Shown piece by piece: positions 1 to 7,306 of a stretch of 24,270 nt of DNA. The stretch covers positions 1-24,270 of the forward strand of contig NZ_JBEBOY010000044.1 in NCBI RefSeq assembly GCF_040396155.1. Reading direction: 5' to 3'. The stretch comes from Tissierella praeacuta_A. Lineage in GTDB: Bacteria > Bacillota > Clostridia > Tissierellales > Tissierellaceae. A program made the translations under genes and the position numbers. A model generated the notes under the pieces. The model searched no databases and had not been told where the DNA came from. It saw only the letters and a program-made list of their open reading frames with translations. Position 1 is the first letter of the stretch, and each line of letters begins with the position of its first letter.

Positions 1-70
1 TTGATTGGCGGTCAATATAGTTTACGGCCCGGTGGAGGCCTATTAGGATTTTTAACTCTGTTTTTGCCAT
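1..70 (-). CDS. MarR-family transcriptional regulator, N-terminal part (runs off left edge)
   Basis: Only 23 codons are visible, starting at ATG 70-68 with an AGGAGA ribosome site just upstream. The peptide begins MAKTELKILIGLHRAVNYID, which looks like the first helix of a MarR-family winged-helix repressor; proteins of this family often carry a similar helix before the DNA-binding domain. The DNA is visibly richer in GC than the following stretch. The upstream region holds two copies of CTCTATGTAG spaced 20 bp apart, one of them within the promoter spacer, as expected for an autoregulated MarR gene. The family call rests on a short N-terminus plus this context, so it is moderate. The rest of the gene lies outside the window. 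Confidence 0.5.
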   Translation of the reverse strand, partial: MAKTELKILIGLHRAVNYIDRQS

Positions 71-87
71 TTCATCTCCTATATTAT

Positions 88-130
88 CTCTATGTAGTTA
101 TATATTACTCTATGTAGAGATAAATTGCAA
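88..130 (-). promoter_or_regulatory. Promoter with tandem operator-like repeats for the MarR-like gene
   Basis: On the minus strand TTGCAA (130-125), a 17-nt spacer and TAATAT (107-102) form a plausible sigma-A promoter about 30 nt upstream of the start codon. The spacer contains CTCTATGTAGAG (108-119), a palindrome with 5-bp arms. A second copy of CTCTATGTAG sits at 88-97, near the expected start of transcription. The copies are 20 bp apart, about two helical turns, so two dimers could bind on one face. Repressor binding here is inference. Confidence 0.5.
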
Positions 131-523
131 GTGATTTTTTTTATCTTCTTTAACTTCTCATTTTGTAATTATCCTTTTACATTAATCTTTTACAACCTGA
201 CTCCATAAAGACGAACCGCGTAAGATTAATTTAAAAGATATCAAATAATTAAAGAATCTGTTGATAAGGTATAATGCTAGTAGTGGGATTTTATTTTTAA
301 ATAGAAATTTAATTGTTATAGACTTATGGAAATAGCGTGTGAAACAAATAGAATTATAGGAATAGCCCTGATGCATGTATCATAGTAAAGTAGACTGCTG
401 ATTGATGAGCACATGGTTACAATCATTATTAATTCCTTGAAGATATCTTTATTTTTGATTATAATATATATAATTAGATATCTTAACTACTTTGCATTAT
501 AAATATAATCGATAGGAGCCTTT
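131..523. other. Gene-poor AT-rich intergenic stretch between divergent genes
   Basis: No convincing complete gene is present. A 64-codon minus-strand frame (182-376) encodes a basic, hydrophobic peptide that resembles the membrane-associated tail of a GT2 glycosyltransferase; it has no ribosome site and is blocked by a stop just upstream, so it could be a remnant. Two copies of AGATATCTT occur at 441-449 and 476-484. TATAAT appears at 469-474 and 504-509 on the plus strand, but neither has a good -35 element, so the promoter of the rightward gene could not be placed. Confidence 0.5.
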
Positions 524-1285
524 ATGACAAGTATTATTATGCCTGCGTACAATGCTGAACGCTACATTGAAGAATCCATTAAATCCATTTTATATCAAAC
601 CTGTACTGATTGGGAATTAATTATCATAGATGATTGCTCTAACGATCAGACACCTAATATTTGTAAAAGCTATACAGAGCATAGCGAGAATATTCTCTAC
701 TTTAGAAACCCTTCTAACAAAGGAGTTGCAGAGTCCCGGAATCGTGGTGTCTCTCTGGCTCAGGGTGAGTGGATTGCTTATATTGACAGTGATGATTGCT
801 GGCATCCACAAAAATTAGAACTTCAATTGCGCCTTGCGGCTGAAAAACAAGCCCGTTTTATATTTACTGGATCATCTTTCATAAATGAAAACAGTGTGTC
901 TTTGGAATATTGCCTACCGGTTCCATTGGAAATCTTCTATAAAGAACTACTAAAACAAAATATCATATCCTGCTCCTCCGTTCTTATCCATAAGGAATTG
1001 ATGCTCCGTTACCCTATGGAAAATGGATCCGAGATGCATGAAGACTTTGCCGTTTGGCTTAAAATATTGCAGAATGAAAAGATCAGTGCCTATGGCATTG
1101 ATCAGCCCCTGCTGATATATCGTATCAGTTCTACCTCAAAGTCTGGGAATAAAATAAAAGCAGGAATTATGACCTATCGGGTCTATCGCCATATAGGTGT
1201 TTCCATAATTCCTGCATGCTATTATTGGATATGCTATTTTTTCCGCAGCTTAAATAAATATAAACATCTTATCAAACGAAACTGA
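524..1285 (+). CDS. Family 2 glycosyltransferase (GT-A fold)
   Basis: A 253-residue inverting sugar transferase that probably adds one sugar from a nucleotide donor to a lipid-linked oligosaccharide at the cytoplasmic membrane face. The N-terminus has the GT2 opening SIIMPAYNAERYI (3-15), the nucleotide-binding IDDCS (35-39), and DSDD (88-91) as the metal-binding DXD-type motif. The C-terminal 30 residues are aromatic and basic, as is common in membrane-associated GT2 enzymes. ATAGGAGCC lies directly upstream of the ATG. It is the only rightward gene and it converges on the long leftward operon; the two stop codons are only 10 bp apart. It may be an older or independently acquired member of the locus. 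Donor and linkage cannot be predicted. Confidence 0.85.
   Translation: MTSIIMPAYNAERYIEESIKSILYQTCTDWELIIIDDCSNDQTPNICKSYTEHSENILYFRNPSNKGVAESRNRGVSLAQGEWIAYIDSDDCWHPQKLELQLRLAAEKQARFIFTGSSFINENSVSLEYCLPVPLEIFYKELLKQNIISCSSVLIHKELMLRYPMENGSEMHEDFAVWLKILQNEKISAYGIDQPLLIYRISSTSKSGNKIKAGIMTYRVYRHIGVSIIPACYYWICYFFRSLNKYKHLIKRN
1151..1215 (-). terminator. Intrinsic terminator of the leftward operon, inside the convergent gene
   Basis: GCAGGAATTATG (1160-1171) and CATAATTCCTGC (1204-1215) form a perfect 12-bp stem, extended after a one-sided bulge by a further 6 bp (1172-1177 with 1193-1198). Read on the minus strand the stem is followed by TTTTATTTT (1159-1151). There is no U-tract on the plus-strand side. 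The site lies about 80 nt beyond the stop of the last leftward gene, but within the coding sequence of the rightward glycosyltransferase. Confidence 0.6.
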
Positions 1286-1287
1286 GT

Positions 1288-1321
1288 TTGTATTGTTATG
1301 GGTGAATATCCTTCAATACAA
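1288..1321. repeat. 8-bp inverted repeat between convergent stop codons
   Basis: TTGTATTG (1288-1295) and CAATACAA (1314-1321) are perfect inverted copies with an 18-nt loop, and the repeat spans the gap between the two convergent genes. Neither strand has a following T-run, so it is not a clear terminator. Confidence 0.3.
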
Positions 1322-3449
1322 CCTCCAGTGCCTGATCTTTGGTGAAGTGATGATTAATAAAATCCCTGGAATGACTCATTAATCTCATCAATTCATCATC
1401 ATCTCCATACAGCGCAATCACACGATCTGCAAAACTATCATCTGCTTCAGCTATTGCAAAGGCGTCCTCTTCCAGGCTCAATCCTTCTGCACCAACCGGT
1501 GTTGTAATCATTGGGCTTTGGTTGTAAACGCTTTCCACTACTTTTCCCTTAACACCCGCTCCATAGCGAAGCGGAACTACAACCAGCCGACATTCCCGAT
1601 ACAATTCTTTCAAACGTTCGTCAGACACAAAACCAAGTAAATGAATGTGATCATTTTCAACAGACTTAATCTCATCAGTCGGATTCGCTCCTACAATGTT
1701 CCAAATTATATCTGGATAGACCTCCTGAATTTTCGGAAAAACATCCTTGGCAAACCACAAGACTGCATCAATATTAGGCGGATGTCCAAATCCTCCTACA
1801 AACAGCAGATTCTTTCGCCCCTCTAAAATAGGCTCACAGGTTTCATCCAACGGCTCATACGTGAAAATCGGGATATTGCGCAGCGGCTTTTCTGGATATT
1901 CCTTTTTCAAAACCTCATACTCGTAATCTCCGACCACATAAACCACATCCGCTTTCTGCATAAGGTCAAGCTCCATGGTTTTCCACTTTTTTGAAGACAC
2001 AAGATAAGACTCATCATGACTCACCTCATATTGGCGATATTCTCTCAAATAATGCAAATCATGACCAAAATAAATTATCTTGCCTTTCGCATATTCTTTC
2101 AGCAAATCCATGTACTTTATCGCAATATGAGGACGGTTCACATATATGTAATCATAATAGCGTACATTATCTTTCAGCCATTCTTTACAGTACTTAAAAT
2201 AGTAATTCCCGTATAATACTTCTATTCCCAACTGTTCCATCTCCTGCGTATATGGCTCTTGAGGAAAGTAATTATCTGGCATAAATGTAACTTTCAATCC
2301 CAACTGTAAAAAAATCCGAGTATACATAAATACATTTCTGGCACCGGCATCTTTATCATACCATGGTACTCTGTGATCTATTACAAGGATTTTCTTTTTC
2401 ATCTGGCTTCGATCACGTGCCAGGAATGGATCTTGTCCATTGGGCAAATGCTCCTTTTCGAGGACATCTTTCCACTTTTCATAAAGCTTCATCTGATTTT
2501 CTATCTGATAAGCTTTTAATCCTGATGAAACATCCGTACCATTAGTGATGCCCTCAAAGTGCACCACCACTGAAAGTGGTTGATATACCACCCGATACCC
2601 TGCTTTCCGGATGGAAAAAGCGAAATCACTGTCTTCACAATAAGCTGGTACAAAATGCTCGTCAAACCCCCCTAGTTGTTTCCACAATTCACTGCGCACC
2701 ATCATAGATGCCCCAGAAATATAATCGACTTCTTTTACATAATGATATTCTGGCAGTGCTGGATTATTCCCATGTCCATAATTCCATGCACTTCCATCTT
2801 TCCACAGGATTCCACCAGCTTCCTGCAGTCTCCCATCCGGATACACCAACCTGGAGCCTGTCAAGCCAATATCCAGATTTTCCTCCAATAATTGTACCAG
2901 TGGCTCCAGCCATCCTGGCTGTACCTGCGTATCATTGTTTAAAAACAGATAATACTTTCCTCTGGCAAACTCTGCTGAATAATTACAATTTTTTAAAAAA
3001 CGTAAATTTTTATCTGTTCGGACTACACGAATATTCTTTATTACTTTTTCAATTTGTGAGGTCAAATCTGTGGAGCAATCATCAGCCAGAATAACCTCAT
3101 ATGAAACATTGCCAGAATGTTCTGCAATTGCTCTCAGACAACTGTACGTGTACGCAAACTGATTATAAACCGGTATGATGATTGATACAAGTGGTTCAAC
3201 TATTTTAGGTAATGCAATTGGAGGATATCCCGTAATATCATTCTCATATATATCCTTTTTAATAACTAAATCCAACTTCAAATCGGCTCCCATCAATAAC
3301 CGTTCATCCAGAATCCTGGATACACCCTTTAATCCTCCATGCCGCAAATAATATAGTGCTCGCATGATTTTTGATGGTTTCATGTAATACAATGCCTGTT
3401 GTGGGTGCTGTATTAATTGACTTATCATATTCAAAAAAATATTGTTCAT
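1296..3449 (-). CDS. Bifunctional glycosyltransferase, GT2-GT4 fusion
   Basis: A protein of 717 residues with two transferase modules. Residues about 85-310 are a GT2/GT-A domain: SIIIPVYN at 89-96, then ADDCST, the DXD-type NNDTQ, and CEDSDF as the acceptor/base region. Residues about 350-717 are a GT-B domain of the GT4 type, beginning KKKILVIDHRVPW and carrying GAGVKGKVVES and TTPVGAEGL near the C-terminus. Such two-headed enzymes usually add two sugars in succession and occur in rhamnan and O-antigen clusters. The start at 3449 is chosen over an upstream ATG at 3482 because CAGGAAGG lies 8 nt before it; the upstream ATG has no ribosome site. It is the last gene of the leftward operon. The specific sugars are unknown. 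Confidence 0.85.
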   Translation of the reverse strand: MNNIFLNMISQLIQHPQQALYYMKPSKIMRALYYLRHGGLKGVSRILDERLLMGADLKLDLVIKKDIYENDITGYPPIALPKIVEPLVSIIIPVYNQFAYTYSCLRAIAEHSGNVSYEVILADDCSTDLTSQIEKVIKNIRVVRTDKNLRFLKNCNYSAEFARGKYYLFLNNDTQVQPGWLEPLVQLLEENLDIGLTGSRLVYPDGRLQEAGGILWKDGSAWNYGHGNNPALPEYHYVKEVDYISGASMMVRSELWKQLGGFDEHFVPAYCEDSDFAFSIRKAGYRVVYQPLSVVVHFEGITNGTDVSSGLKAYQIENQMKLYEKWKDVLEKEHLPNGQDPFLARDRSQMKKKILVIDHRVPWYDKDAGARNVFMYTRIFLQLGLKVTFMPDNYFPQEPYTQEMEQLGIEVLYGNYYFKYCKEWLKDNVRYYDYIYVNRPHIAIKYMDLLKEYAKGKIIYFGHDLHYLREYRQYEVSHDESYLVSSKKWKTMELDLMQKADVVYVVGDYEYEVLKKEYPEKPLRNIPIFTYEPLDETCEPILEGRKNLLFVGGFGHPPNIDAVLWFAKDVFPKIQEVYPDIIWNIVGANPTDEIKSVENDHIHLLGFVSDERLKELYRECRLVVVPLRYGAGVKGKVVESVYNQSPMITTPVGAEGLSLEEDAFAIAEADDSFADRVIALYGDDDELMRLMSHSRDFINHHFTKDQALEVVLKDIHP

Positions 3450-3512
3450 AATAATGGCCTTCCTGTTGTTTTCTAAATGCATTTTCTAAATAACCAAGCA
3501 CTTTATTATACC

Positions 3513-3544
3513 AATAATGAGGTCTCAAGAGAGACCTCATTATT
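3513..3544. repeat. Perfect 14-bp palindromic hairpin between rfbC and the GT fusion gene
   Basis: AATAATGAGGTCTC (3513-3526) and its exact complement (3531-3544) enclose a 4-nt loop. It begins 3 nt after the rfbC stop on the minus strand. There is no run of T on either side, so it is not a standard intrinsic terminator. It could partly attenuate or protect the upstream message, or be a mobile palindrome. Confidence 0.7.
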
Positions 3545-3547
3545 ACA

Positions 3548-4102
3548 TCATAATCTAACAGTATCACGAATTCCCAACCACTTCTGGTCTTTCTCTGATA
3601 TGATTAACTGCATATCATTTTCAACTGGCCAATCAATCCCTATTTCCGAATCATTCCACAGGATTCCACCCTCGTCACCTGGATGATAAAAATCTGTACA
3701 TTTATATGCAAACTCAGCCTCGTCAGATAAAACAAGAAAACCATGTGCAAAACCTTCTGGAATATAAAACTGTTGTTTATTCTCAGCCGTCAGTTCAACA
3801 CCAAACCATTTTCCATATGTATTAGAATCAGTTCGTAAATCCACTGCTACATCAAATACAGCACCACGTATGCAGCGAACCAATTTGCCTTGGGGAAACT
3901 GTTTCTGAAAATGAAGACCACGAAGTACCCCTTTTACTGACATAGATTGGTTGTCCTGAACAAATATCATATCCAGACCAGCTTCTCTAAAATCATTCTG
4001 ATTATAAGTTTCAACAAAGTATCCACGCTCATCCCTATACACCATTGACTCAATTACACAAAGTCCTTCAATCTCACATTTTGTAACCTTTATTTTTCCC
4101 AT
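3548..4102 (-). CDS. rfbC: dTDP-4-dehydrorhamnose 3,5-epimerase
   Basis: Cytoplasmic enzyme that inverts C3 and C5 of dTDP-4-keto-6-deoxy-glucose, the third step to dTDP-L-rhamnose. At 184 residues it has the usual family length and the RmlC cupin pattern: RGLHFQ with the catalytic base H64, FDVAVDLR with D84, and the FAYKCTDFY segment with the acid tyrosine Y133, followed by GDEGGILWND. The start at 4102 is preferred to an in-frame ATG at 4123 because GAGGAGGGACAA directly precedes it and the product then begins MGKIKV like its relatives. RfbA, RfbB and RfbD are absent from the window, so the rest of the pathway must lie elsewhere. Alternatively the enzyme may feed a related sugar such as 6-deoxy-talose. 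Confidence 0.93.
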   Translation of the reverse strand: MGKIKVTKCEIEGLCVIESMVYRDERGYFVETYNQNDFREAGLDMIFVQDNQSMSVKGVLRGLHFQKQFPQGKLVRCIRGAVFDVAVDLRTDSNTYGKWFGVELTAENKQQFYIPEGFAHGFLVLSDEAEFAYKCTDFYHPGDEGGILWNDSEIGIDWPVENDMQLIISEKDQKWLGIRDTVRL

Positions 4103-4303
4103 TTGTCCCTCCTCATTTTTCATTAATTCTACTTAAATCTAAACACCATAAATCGTCCGATAGATACACATATCAAATATATATTACAGTTTCCAATCTA
4201 ATTTTCCCTACTATTTCTTACAATTTACAGTTCTCTACCGCTCATAATAGTAACCTTCCTGATATTTTCCAGCAATCTTATCCTTTTGCTTCCATTCCTG
4301 CAC
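4103..4303. other. 201-bp gap with a vestigial ribosome site and in-frame coding remnant
   Basis: Directly after the acyltransferase TGA the same minus-strand frame stays open for 22 more codons (4303-4238) before TAG. It contains CAGGAAGG followed by ATG, but that ATG leads to a stop after six codons. This segment resembles the leader of the GT fusion gene at about 3447-3477. The remaining roughly 130 bp are AT-rich, with no clear terminator or promoter. Confidence 0.4.
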
Positions 4304-5389
4304 TCAGATGCATTCCTTTTTTGTTATCCATAAACTATTTTTGAAAAGGCCAACAGTTTTGACTAACAATACTGAAACTACTCCAGTTATTATGAGATAA
4401 GCAATAAACAGTAAATATAGTATGCGTTTTGGCATATTAGATAAATCAAATCCTCTTACCAAAATGTATGTTATTTGGTGATGTACCAAGAAAATTGCAT
4501 ATGTATATTTGGAAATATCAATAAAAATGGTTCTCAATCTTAAAGATTTAACACTAGGTGCTAAGTATGCTAGAATTGTAAAAACACAAGCACTCATTAC
4601 AATTTGGTAAGTAAGATCTCCTAAATAACTTACAACAAAATCAGCATGTATATAAAAAATAATACCGACAATAAATGCTATTCCGATACAAAAAAGCCGT
4701 TCCTTCCTAGATTTAATTTTTAAATACTTCACAAATAACATTCCAAATAACAGTTCTGGAATACGCAAGAAAACACTGACCGAACTACTTATAATCGGAA
4801 TTGTAATGAGATTATTGAAAATTATATAGGTTATTAACACTAACAAGGTTACAACTATCGGCCTTTTTCGCACACCATAATCAATTGCTGGATAGATAAC
4901 GTAAAGCAAAACTATACAACCTAGAAACCACTCTCCAACTAGATAAAATCCTCCTAGCCCTTCAATTCCTAAGGCAGTCATATAAGCGTCAGCTCCTGCG
5001 AGAGAAAGCACCATATTCCTAAGTGGGGCATCTGTCATACTCTTATATGTCAACAAATTATACAAGCAAAAGGCAATCCAGGCAATCCAGAACATAGGAT
5101 AAATACTGATAAAACGTTTTTTATAAAAAACAAGCAAATCTCTAAAACTTCCTGCACAACCTTGGGGATAGGTAATACTAAGAGCTGCACCTGTCAGCAT
5201 AAAAAACATACTTACACCAAGTCCGCCCAGATACAAGTGTTTAAAGATATAATTGGGAAACACTGCATTGGGATATACAAAAACCCCATTAAACCACCCA
5301 CTTAATGTTGCGTTAAAGTGTATGATTAGCACACACAAACAAGAAAATACTCTTATAAAATCTAGGTCAAACCGTCTTTCTTTAATCAC
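4304..5389 (-). CDS. Membrane acyltransferase, acyltransferase-3 (OafA-like) family
   Basis: A 361-residue integral membrane protein expected to O-acetylate (or otherwise acylate) sugars of the polysaccharide at the membrane. The N-terminus RRFDLDFIRVFSCLCVLIIH fits the family signature, with the essential histidine at H24. It is followed by about ten hydrophobic segments and the characteristic GGLGVSMFFMLTGAAL segment near residue 60. The start is GTG at 5389, supported by AAGGTG seven nucleotides upstream. It lies 10 bp after the epimerase stop, so the two are probably co-translated. The frame stays open for 22 codons beyond the TGA, which might mean a shortened C-terminus, but all core family features are present. 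Confidence 0.85.
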   Translation of the reverse strand: MIKERRFDLDFIRVFSCLCVLIIHFNATLSGWFNGVFVYPNAVFPNYIFKHLYLGGLGVSMFFMLTGAALSITYPQGCAGSFRDLLVFYKKRFISIYPMFWIAWIAFCLYNLLTYKSMTDAPLRNMVLSLAGADAYMTALGIEGLGGFYLVGEWFLGCIVLLYVIYPAIDYGVRKRPIVVTLLVLITYIIFNNLITIPIISSSVSVFLRIPELLFGMLFVKYLKIKSRKERLFCIGIAFIVGIIFYIHADFVVSYLGDLTYQIVMSACVFTILAYLAPSVKSLRLRTIFIDISKYTYAIFLVHHQITYILVRGFDLSNMPKRILYLLFIAYLIITGVVSVLLVKTVGLFKNSLWITKKECI

Positions 5390-5399
5390 CTATTTCACC

Positions 5400-6545
5400 T
5401 TATAATCCCTTCCTTATATACATGCCTGCCAGCTCCATTTCTTTCAAGGAAGTCTCATAACCACTATTATCAGACTCCTGTCCTTTAACCCATGCAGTAA
5501 ATTCCCGCAGTCCATCTTCCAAAGAAACAGACGGTTTGAATCCCAGTAATTTCTCTGCCTTTTTTATATCTGCAATATTATGTGCGATATCTCCAACACG
5601 AAAATCCCCAGTTATACAAATTTCCGATTCGCTTCCGTATAATCGCTTTAATGTTTCTACAATTTCTATTACACTGGTTCCTACACCACTCCCCAGATTA
5701 ATTATTTCACCATTCGTTTCCTTCTCACCCAAAGATTTTATAACAGCGGACGCTACATCTTCCACATTTATAAAATCTCTGCTTTCCGCTCCATCCTCAA
5801 ATACATTTACTTTCTTATTATCAAGAAGCAGTGTCGAAAAGATTGACAAAATTCCTGTATAGGGGTTCTTCAAGGATTGTCCTATCCCATAAACATTCTG
5901 AAAGCGAAAAATCGTATATTCAATCTGCATTGCTTTACACATTGTTTCCACCATCTTTTCCTGCGCATATTTAGTAAATGCGTACAAAGAATTAGGGGCA
6001 ATCTTACTAGCTTCATCTGTTGGAACCGTTTGCAATCTTCCATTACAAATCGGACAGTGCATTGTGAAGTCTCCTGTTTTCATATCTTCTACTTTTCTGA
6101 CTTCTGGATATACAGTTTTATGAACTGGGCACTCATATTTTCCTTCTCCATACACAGAACGTGAAGACGCCAGAATAAATTTCTCAAGTTTCACTCCTGT
6201 GGCAGAAATTGCCTGAAAAAGATTAGAAGTCCCCATGATATTCACTTCATTATATTGGTTAATCTGATACATCGACTGCCCTGTACCTGTTTCTGCTGCC
6301 AGATGAATAATATAATTACAGTCTTTAACTACCTGTTCTACTAACTGATAATCCCTAATATCTCCCCTAATAAAATGGCATTTATCTGCAATACCTTTAT
6401 ACAGATAGGACTCCTCTGTCTTTTTCCCATGAATTTGCTCCGTAAGCGCATCTAATACCACAAGCTCATTGCACTTATCTTTTGATAATTCATTAATAAT
6501 TGCGTTACCAATAAATCCTGACCCACCAGTAATCAAAATTTTCAT
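5400..6545 (-). CDS. NAD-dependent sugar epimerase with zinc site, dTDP-L-rhamnose 4-epimerase-like
   Basis: Extended short-chain dehydrogenase of 381 residues. Visible features: NAD-binding GGSGFIG (7-13), HLAAETGTGQSMY (81-93), SSRSVYGEG (127-135), and catalytic Tyr188-Lys192 (YAFTK). An insert carries C139, H142, C164 and C167, a pattern suited to zinc. The insert, the GQSMY segment and the later NPYTGILSIF segment recall the WbiB group, which converts dTDP-L-rhamnose to dTDP-6-deoxy-L-talose; this match is from memory, not a search. ATG 6545 overlaps the upstream stop as ATGA, so a TTG six nucleotides upstream is rejected as start. With RfbC nearby, a role in making a deoxyhexose donor is likely; the exact substrate is inference. 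Confidence 0.75.
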   Translation of the reverse strand: MKILITGGSGFIGNAIINELSKDKCNELVVLDALTEQIHGKKTEESYLYKGIADKCHFIRGDIRDYQLVEQVVKDCNYIIHLAAETGTGQSMYQINQYNEVNIMGTSNLFQAISATGVKLEKFILASSRSVYGEGKYECPVHKTVYPEVRKVEDMKTGDFTMHCPICNGRLQTVPTDEASKIAPNSLYAFTKYAQEKMVETMCKAMQIEYTIFRFQNVYGIGQSLKNPYTGILSIFSTLLLDNKKVNVFEDGAESRDFINVEDVASAVIKSLGEKETNGEIINLGSGVGTSVIEIVETLKRLYGSESEICITGDFRVGDIAHNIADIKKAEKLLGFKPSVSLEDGLREFTAWVKGQESDNSGYETSLKEMELAGMYIRKGL

Positions 6546-7228
6546 TTGCAATTGTCCCTTCTTTCATAAAAACAATTCCCCCAATAGAACTTCCCAACAA
6601 ATTCAGCCATTTTCAAATCTTCTTCTGTATTAATATCAACGGCTTCGAATTTATTAACACAATAAATATAAGGCTTTCTTCCAATTCTCGATTTATATTT
6701 TTTTAAAGATTCCGATGAAATACCATACATTCCAGTTGTTTCTTCCATGACTGGAACCAAATCTTGTGAGCGAGGCAAAACATCCGGTCTATAATTAACA
6801 GGTAAGTTATTAAGCCAATAAAAGCCGTGATTTGGTACTGCTGTAAAACACGAATCAAACTCTTCACTATTTAGCATAAAGTTAGCACAATTTCGAATGC
6901 TATCGGGTTGTAAATATGGTGCTGTCGCAAATAGCTGAAAATAATAGTCATATTCTGGATGAAGTTCTTGTTGATAAACCAACAAATCATTTCCATTCGC
7001 TGTGTTTTCAGCCAATCTAGGCTCTCTATCAATAACTTTAACACCTAATTCATTCGCATATTTCTTTATTTCTTCGCTATTAGTATCAACATAAACATCA
7101 TCAAAGCATTGTGCCTCAATAGCATTCGTAATGATGTATTCATATAACTTTTTTCCATTTAACACCCTAAAATTTTTACCTAAGACTCGTTCAGAATTAG
7201 ATTTTATAGGTATAAAACATGCATTTTT
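6542..7228 (-). CDS. CMP-sugar synthetase (acylneuraminate cytidylyltransferase family)
   Basis: A 228-residue cytoplasmic enzyme expected to activate an acidic sugar with CTP, giving a CMP-sugar and pyrophosphate. The nucleotide-binding opening IPIKSNSERVLGKN (7-20) is the family's IPxRxxSxRxxxKN pattern, DVYVDTNSEEI (45-55) follows, and a DINTEEDL segment near the C-terminus supplies the metal-binding acids. Family members act on sialic, legionaminic, pseudaminic or Kdo-type acids; this sequence does not say which. No synthesis genes for such acids lie in the window. The start at 7228 follows AGAAGGGAAAG; an in-frame extension to 7276 has no good ribosome site. It lies directly after the GT-B gene, which is of a class that can use CMP-Kdo. 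Confidence 0.8.
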   Translation of the reverse strand, partial: KNACFIPIKSNSERVLGKNFRVLNGKKLYEYIITNAIEAQCFDDVYVDTNSEEIKKYANELGVKVIDREPRLAENTANGNDLLVYQQELHPEYDYYFQLFATAPYLQPDSIRNCANFMLNSEEFDSCFTAVPNHGFYWLNNLPVNYRPDVLPRSQDLVPVMEETTGMYGISSESLKKYKSRIGRKPYIYCVNKFEAVDINTEEDLKMAEFVGKFYWGNCFYERRDNCK

Positions 7229-7306
7229 CATAGAACTTTCCCTTCTGTAAATGACGCTGGGGTATACCTCTGGCATCTACTCAGACGAACCTGTCACTCA
7301 ATCCAT

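Noticed and set aside
441..484. Two copies of AGATATCTT upstream of the rightward glycosyltransferase
   Set aside because: Short, self-complementary and AT-rich; two copies in this background are not strong evidence of a binding site.
3304..3567. 87-codon minus-strand frame overlapping the GT fusion start
   Set aside because: It overlaps the well-supported GT fusion gene in another frame and spans the hairpin; only its short similarity to the leader near 4240-4270 was kept as a finding.
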